This document shows, piece by piece, positions 9,926-16,600 of a DNA stretch of 19,621 nucleotides. The notes under the pieces are model-generated. The model had not been told where the DNA came from, made no database searches, and saw only the letters and a list, made by a program, of their open reading frames with translations. Within the stretch, counting starts at the first letter, position 1, and every line of letters begins with the position of its first letter. Both the position numbers and the translations under genes were made by a program. This DNA comes from Stephanodiscus triporus (Eukaryota > Bacillariophyta > Thalassiosirophyceae > Thalassiosirales > Thalassiosiraceae): contig JALLAZ010000843.1 in the NCBI GenBank assembly GCA_036939755.1, forward strand, positions 1 to 19,621, read 5' to 3'.

Positions 9926-10152
9926 CGCGCGATCGGTGTTTTTTTGCATTTTTTCGGGCTGGTCGTCGGTTAAACCCTGTTGAAGTTAGAAGACTTCATA
10001 CAAAGATAGGGGGGTCATATATCGATCAAATCAGAAGGAGCTGCTTTAAAAGACTTAACACTTGTTGGGGGTATTAGACCGAGTTATAAAAGTATTACCG
10101 CCAATTCACTATGGACTGTCATTTCTCCAAAAAAAGTGTTAGAAAGATACCC

Positions 10153-10176
10153 GGCGCACAATAGGGGTTAAACTTG
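10153..10176 (-). repeat. Right terminal inverted repeat of the transposon
   Basis: Read inward on the minus strand it begins CAAGTTTAACCCC, shares the 11-base core AGTTTAACCCC with the left end and retains GTGCG further in. TA follows at 10177-10178. Confidence 0.8.
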
Positions 10177-10178
10177 TA

Positions 10179-10697
10179 CTCTTAAGTAAACTATGATCAA
10201 TCATATATTATTATCTCAGCCAATAATGATCTCCAGACAATGCCCCAGATTTGACTTCTTATTTTCATGACCTGAAATAATGGTCATAGCACAGGAGCGG
10301 ATTTAAATTCTTGATTCAAGGAACCCGATGGTAAATTGAGGTCAAACGTACATAACCAGGCGGAGGCAAGTTTAATTCAGCTTGGTACGAAGAAACATAT
10401 TGACTCCGACGTTTAAGCACCCTCACATTTTTTTCTGGTGCCGCACCGCTGCGCAACTCGGCGCACCTCATATTATGCCCACATGACCGTTGGGTTGCTC
10501 AAACTCTTCCGTAAGCTCGCATGCTCGGTGCACCTTCAAGTCATTGGGGCCATTCAACAAATATTCCTACATGTACCATGGTAGAAACATATGATTTGCG
10601 GCCGGGCCTGACAACTTTTACTCCATTCGACGATGAGACCCAGAAGGAAATGAACAAACAAGAGAAGGAGTGATAAGATACCAGCAAAAGAAGGCAA
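10179..10697 (+). promoter_or_regulatory. Upstream region of the RCC1-repeat gene
   Basis: About 520 bases between the transposon and the start of the secreted protein gene. A CCAAT sequence occurs at 10220-10224, too far from the start to weigh much. A 10-bp palindrome TACCATGGTA (10574-10583) contains the start of a short upstream ORF. No TATA box is convincing. The promoter must lie in this stretch, or in the transposon if the insertion supplied it. Confidence 0.35.
10578..10673 (+). promoter_or_regulatory. 31-codon upstream ORF before the RCC1-repeat gene
   Basis: It starts at an ATG in strong context (taccATGG) and ends in TGA followed at once by TAA. It lies in the same frame as the main gene, whose ATG is 24 bases further on in weaker context (C at -3). 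The peptide begins MVETYDLRPGL and is acidic and polar. It could be a translational control uORF, or the main gene could begin differently than I assume. Confidence 0.35.
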
Positions 10698-13600
10698 ATG
10701 AATAAGAGAATATATTCACGGCGAGTACTACCGACGACAGTGGTCCCCGTGTTGTCCATCCTCGGCTCGACGACGTCGGCAATCGCAACAAGCAATGGCG
10801 TTCATGCTGCCCGTGCTTACGCACAATTACGAGCGGACGTAACATCACATAAGTTTCGGAATCGATCACATGGTTACGCCAAAACAGAAAATGACAGATC
10901 TAGTGCCACTACTAAGCGTAGCGAGGGCGAGTTTTCAACGGAAGGCGAAGGAGAAGAGCGACGACTGGAAACCGAGAATGGAGATCATGACGAAGGAACA
11001 AGGATGCCCCGTCAGTCTCCGATTGTGATCGATATCAAAAAGCGCGACCATTCAAAACCTCCTTCCGACAGTATGGCCGCTTTATTGATCACAAGCGAGT
11101 GGTCACCGGAACAACCAATAGTCCGATCGAAATACAACCCTCTCATTCCATTCTATCCAGACCTCGTCACACACACGTGTCATGCAGATAACTACTACCC
11201 GGAGCATTATCTATACGACATAAGTGCCTACTTTAGTCATTCACCGCAAGCATGTTGTGAGCTGCACTTTAATGGCCTTGATTCGGAGAACTGTATCAAA
11301 GGTGTGGTCTACGATAGTTCTATCATACAACACAACGAAGGGAATACTATGAATGGTATGATGAAGAAGGAGGGGTATCGTTTGGATGATGTTACGCATT
11401 TTGAGTTTGAAGGCACACCCGCAGGAATAGGCGAGGGAGGAGGGGAAGAAGGAACTATACCAATGGGAAAGAAGAAGCCAATGAATACTAGTGGTGGCTA
11501 TTCTTACGAGTCTCCGCCGCAGAGTGAATACCCCACGTATTCACCCACACAGATTGGTGTGCCGACGGGAGTGAATGGTGAATGGAGTGGCAATCAATAT
11601 CCCACATATTCACCCACACGGATGGGTGTTGTCTGGGGTAGCAATACCGGTGCGCCTATCTTATCGCAACCAATCTACCATTATTGCGGGACAAGCTTCG
11701 TAGATGCCAATATCAAATGTGGAAGGCCATGCCCTAGCGGTACGGATGCGGACTGTACACAGGGCGAATCATGCTTTGCAGATGCTATTACATGTCCTGC
11801 GTATGCAGGCACGTCTGACACCCCAATCTATAACTATTGCGGCACAAGCTTTGTTGATGCCAATGCCAAATGTGGAAAGGCATGCCCTAGCGGCACGGAT
11901 GCTGACTGTTCACAAGGCGAATCATGCTTTGCAGATGTTATTGAATGTCCTGTGTATGCCGGAACGTTTGAGGTCGAAGGAAATGCAAACAATGATAACG
12001 GATTGAATACCGATGCCAATGCCGTGGAATGGGATGAAGGGGGGCTTCATTTGAAACAGATCAGATGTGAGCGCCGTATCTTGCAATGGGATTATGGATG
12101 GGATGAAGGGGGTTATGGTTGGGATGCCAAGTCAACCAAGTCAAAGGCCTCTAAGATGGCCAAGTCAAAGGCCTCTAAGATGGCCAAGTCAAAGGCCCAC
12201 AAGAAGTCCAAGAGTATGGATGGCAATGCATATCCCACACATTCGCCCACACAGGCGTATTCACCCATTGGCTGGGGTGGAAGTGAATATCCCACGCATT
12301 CGCCCACACAGGCGTATTCACCCACTGGCTGGGGTGGAAGTGAATATCCCACGCATTTACCCGCACAAAAGGGTGGCGATTGGGGTGGAGCCACTTATAC
12401 TTATGACCCTACTTGCCTCCCAACTTATTCACCAGGCTTATCCAAGCAATCGAAGATTACTCTATCCACAGCTCCAACCACTCTATCCACAGCTCCAACC
12501 ACTCTATCCACAGCTCCAACCGCACCTACGACGCCGGCGGCCAGTAAGAATGGTGATGAATATCCTACGTATTCACCCACAGGTACGTATTCACCCACAG
12601 AGAAGCGTATTCTAACGTATTCTCCTACATCGAAGGGTGGCGGTTGGGGTGGCAATAAATATCCCACATATTCACCCACGCAAAAGGGTGGTGGTTGGGA
12701 TGGTGGTTGGGGTGGTTGGGGCGGCACTAAAATTCCCACGTATTCTCCTACATGGAAAGGTGGTGGTTGGGGCGGAGCCACTTATTCTCCCACTAAGAGT
12801 GACAATACAAATGCCACCACTAGCATTCCCACGAAGTCTATCACTCTCTTGCCTTCAGCAACGCCAACCATGGGAGAAACCACTAGCATTCCCACGAAGT
12901 CCATCACTCTCTTGCCTTCAGCAACGCCAACCATGGGAGAACCGACTGAAATACCAACCATGGAAGGCACCATCGGTCCTCCATTGGACTTGTTAGTGTG
13001 GGGATCGCCGTTTTCCACATCTCAGCCTGAAGACGACGGGAATATTCTCATTCCATTAGACTCCGAGATTGTTGGTATTGATGCCAGTGCAGGAACCAAA
13101 TATTCATTGGTCATTTACCCAGATGGTAGGGCATTCTCCACGGGATATATCACTGATCCTAATGGTAGCTATTACCACGGTCATCTGGGCATACGCCCCG
13201 AAGACCTCGTGGAGGGTCAAAACATGTGGCTTGAAATTGAGCGGGTATTTGATCATGATATGGGGGGAGTGACATTTCCACCAAGATTTAAGAAAGGGTT
13301 TGCCGGAGTCGAAAACAGTGAGGGCGAGGGCGATATTCATACAATATTGCTAGACGGGAAAGGCAATGCATGGGCTACGGGGAACAATGATGCGGGTCAG
13401 TTGTGTTTAGGTGATATGATCGATAAATTGATCCCCCAGCGTATTCCGGTAAAGAACATAGTGGATGTGGCGATTGGCGGTCAGCATACTTTGTTATTAG
13501 ATTCAGACGGCACAGTCTACGGATGTGGCTCCAATAAATTCGGTCAGTTAGGGCTAAGCGAAGCCGTAGAAACATCCCCGAACCCTGTCAAGGTATACCT

Positions 13601-16600
13601 CCTTCAAGTCCCCGCCACTAGCGTCTCTGCCGGAAAAGACCATTCGGTAATAATAGCCGAAGATGGAAATTACGTAATGGGTTCAAACGCCTATGGGCAA
13701 TTATGCGTTGACACTCAAGGTGAAAATGTATACGCTCCAAGTGCATTCGATGTTGAAGAAAAGATAGTCACAGCATTTGAAGCTACTCGAGAGTCTAGTT
13801 ACATCCTGTATGTCGATGGAAGTGTCAATGCATGTGGTAGGAATAACTTTGGACAACTTGGCGATGGAACTGAGGATGATGCTTTTTTGGCCACAGTGGC
13901 CATGCCAAGGGAAAGTAAAGTGGTTCGACTACTTGGCGCAGGACCAAGTTCGTACTCAGCATTCTTCGTGAGTGACGACGAGACTGTTTTTGGCGCAGGC
14001 TTAAATGATCGCGGCCAGCTTGGCGTCGGTGATGAAGAAAATCGCAATGTTCCCACATTGGTCAAGCTGCAAGATGAGGTGAAAGTTTTCGTCCTATCAT
14101 CTGCCGACGATCATTCACTCACATTGAAGGAGGGTGGAGTCGAACGCACTGCATATCCTACGATCACTCCAACCTACGCACCCGTGGGTGAAGACACCGA
14201 GTTACCAACGCCAGATACAATAGAACCCACCTATGATGAAACCTTTTCACCTACAATTATAGCCACCGAACCTCCATCCATCTTACCTACAATTGAAGAT
14301 ATTCCAACCTCTAGCCCTACCATTCCCCAAACTGTTTCTCCGACACAGATGGGTTTAGAATATTTCTTTTGGGGAGCACCCGAAGCGGTGGGAGAACCTG
14401 TCGATGCACCTGATGTTACCTCTCCTATCAATGTTGGCAGCGGGGTTATTTATTCTGGTGCTGGGACCAAGTATACTGTTTTAATCCTCAAAGATGGCAG
14501 CGCACTGGCTGCAGGGTATGTTGAAGATATCGATGATTATCAAGGTCACCTGGGAATAGACCAAAATTTGATTTTACAGGGGGTCAATACATTCCATCTT
14601 ATTGGTGAAGTGTATGATCTTGTCGAGGCTGGACAGGATAACGTGACCATGGCTGTGGTCGATGCTCCTCGATTTGAAAAGGTATTTCTTGGTGTGGAGA
14701 ATACTCCCGACACGGGTGAGATTCATACTGTACTGTTGGATGCGGATGGCAATGCGTGGGCAACTGGGAATAATCTGGTAGGGCAATTATGTTTAGGGGA
14801 TGATATTGATCGGATGATACCCGAAAAGATTCCAATCGAAGGTAAAATTGTTGATGTCGCAATCGGAGGAGAGCATACCTTGTTGTTACTTGAAGATGGA
14901 TCTGTATATGGTTGTGGATCGAATGCTAAGGGTCAATTGGGACTTGGAGAGGAGCAAACTGTATCAAGTCCAACAAAGCTGGGCGATTTGACTTCGGCGG
15001 TGTTAAGTGTCTCCGCTGGACACAGTCATTCCTTGTTAATGGCCACAGATGGCATTTATCTCTCGGGAAGCAACGAATATGGTCAACTCTGCGTCGATAC
15101 CAAGGGAGAGAATGTTCTGACGCCTACAGCGCTTGAAATCGATGAAAGGGTGGCAATATCATTCGAAGCCATAAAAGAATCAACTTTTATTTTGTATGAT
15201 GATGGCAGCGTCAATGCTTGTGGGCGTAACAACTTTGGCCAACTTGGCGACGGTACAGACGAAGATCAACTTATTGCCATAGCCCAGACAAATGGCACTG
15301 TGGTACGTCTTCTGGGTGTTGGGCCCAGCGCCCAGTCTGTATTCTTCGTCACCTCTGAAGAACTGGTCCTTGGTACCGGGTTGAACGACCGAGGCCAGCT
15401 CGGCGTTGGCGATTCCGACGACAGGAACTTGCCAACTCGAGTCAAATTCGAAGAAATGGTTTCAATTGATCAACTCTACGTATCAGAAATCCATTCCATT
15501 GCAGTTGGGACCACCATTGGAACATTCCTGCCGACTACGGCTCCATCAGTTTCTGTTCCTGCAACGTCGTCCCCGACGCGTCAGGGCAAGAATATGTACT
15601 ACTGGGGCTCCCCTGACTCAATCGGAGAGGCCGATACAGAGGATATCTCAACACCCTTCGACAGTGGCAATAATGTAGTTGATGCATCTGGAGGGTCTCG
15701 GTACACTGTGATTTTACTTAGCGATGGCACTGCCCTTTCGGCCGGATATATCGATTCCTTAGAAAACTATCAGGGACATTTAGGAAGAGGTGACGAAGAT
15801 GTCGTTGAAGGAGTAAATGAAATGATGACAATATCACTCGTATATGACAGCGTCAACCTGACAATTATCGATTCGCCACAGTTTGATAAGGTATTTGCCG
15901 GAGTCGAGAACAGTCCCGGCTCTGGAACGATTCATACTATTCTCTTGGATGTCCAAGGACGTGCGTGGGCTACGGGCAGTAATGAAAAGGGCCAATTGTG
16001 CCTAGGTGATGATGTTACTATGGTGACCATTCCGGAGAAGATACCAATTGAGGGTAAAATTGTTGATGTCGCAATCGGAGGAGAGCATACATTGCTGGTA
16101 GATGAATTTGGCAATGTTTACGGTTGCGGTTCCAACGTTGTTGGTCAACTCGGACTTGGAGCCACCGAAAAGACATCGGTCCCAACAAATATTGATGGCC
16201 TTGCATCTGTAACTAGCGTATCCGCTGGACACTCTCATTCGGTTTTCATGTCAGATGATGGCATTTACTTTACAGGAAGCAATGAATTTGGTCAGCTGTG
16301 TGATAACACTAATGGCGAAAATGTTCTCACGCCCAGCACTCTTGACATTCCTGGAATTGAAAGCGCCACACATTTTGAGGCCATCAAGTCCTCATCCTAC
16401 ATCCTTTACACGGATGGATCTGTAAGCGGCTGCGGAAACAATGAATTTGGTCAACTAGGAGATGGGACCAATTTCGACCGGATTTTGTCACTGGTTCAGC
16501 TCGACGGAGTGGCAAAATTTCTTGGCGTTGGGCCCAGCGCCGAGTCTGTCTTTTTCGTTACCGATGATGAACTTGTTTGGGGAACGGGATTGAATGATCG

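Larger units (their letters stand above)
6936..10176 (-). mobile_element. pogo/Tigger-like DNA transposon, complete-looking
   Basis: The element is 3241 bp and holds one minus-strand DDD transposase. Its ends are inverted repeats: the left reads CTAGTTTAACCCC and the right, read inward, CAAGTTTAACCCC, with 18 of the first 24 bases matching. A TA dinucleotide abuts each end (6934-6935 and 10177-10178), as expected for target duplication in the Tc1/mariner-pogo superfamily. Between end and gene lie about 320 bases on each side, with subterminal AGTGTTAGA motifs and a hairpin on the left. It sits between two host genes and breaks neither visibly. The transposase N-terminus seems frameshifted, so this copy may be non-autonomous. 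Confidence 0.82.

Noticed and set aside
12067..12615. Second-frame 182-codon ORF full of HIRPHRRIHPL-type repeats
   Set aside because: It is an out-of-frame reading of the YPTYSPT/WGG tandem repeats of the secreted protein.
11520..12800. YSPT repeats as an RNA polymerase II C-terminal domain
   Set aside because: The spacing is irregular, there is no YSPTSPS heptad array, and the protein has a signal peptide and Cys-rich repeats.
12231..12941. Short regular repeats as a CRISPR array
   Set aside because: They are in-frame coding tandem repeats without unique spacers, in a eukaryotic gene.
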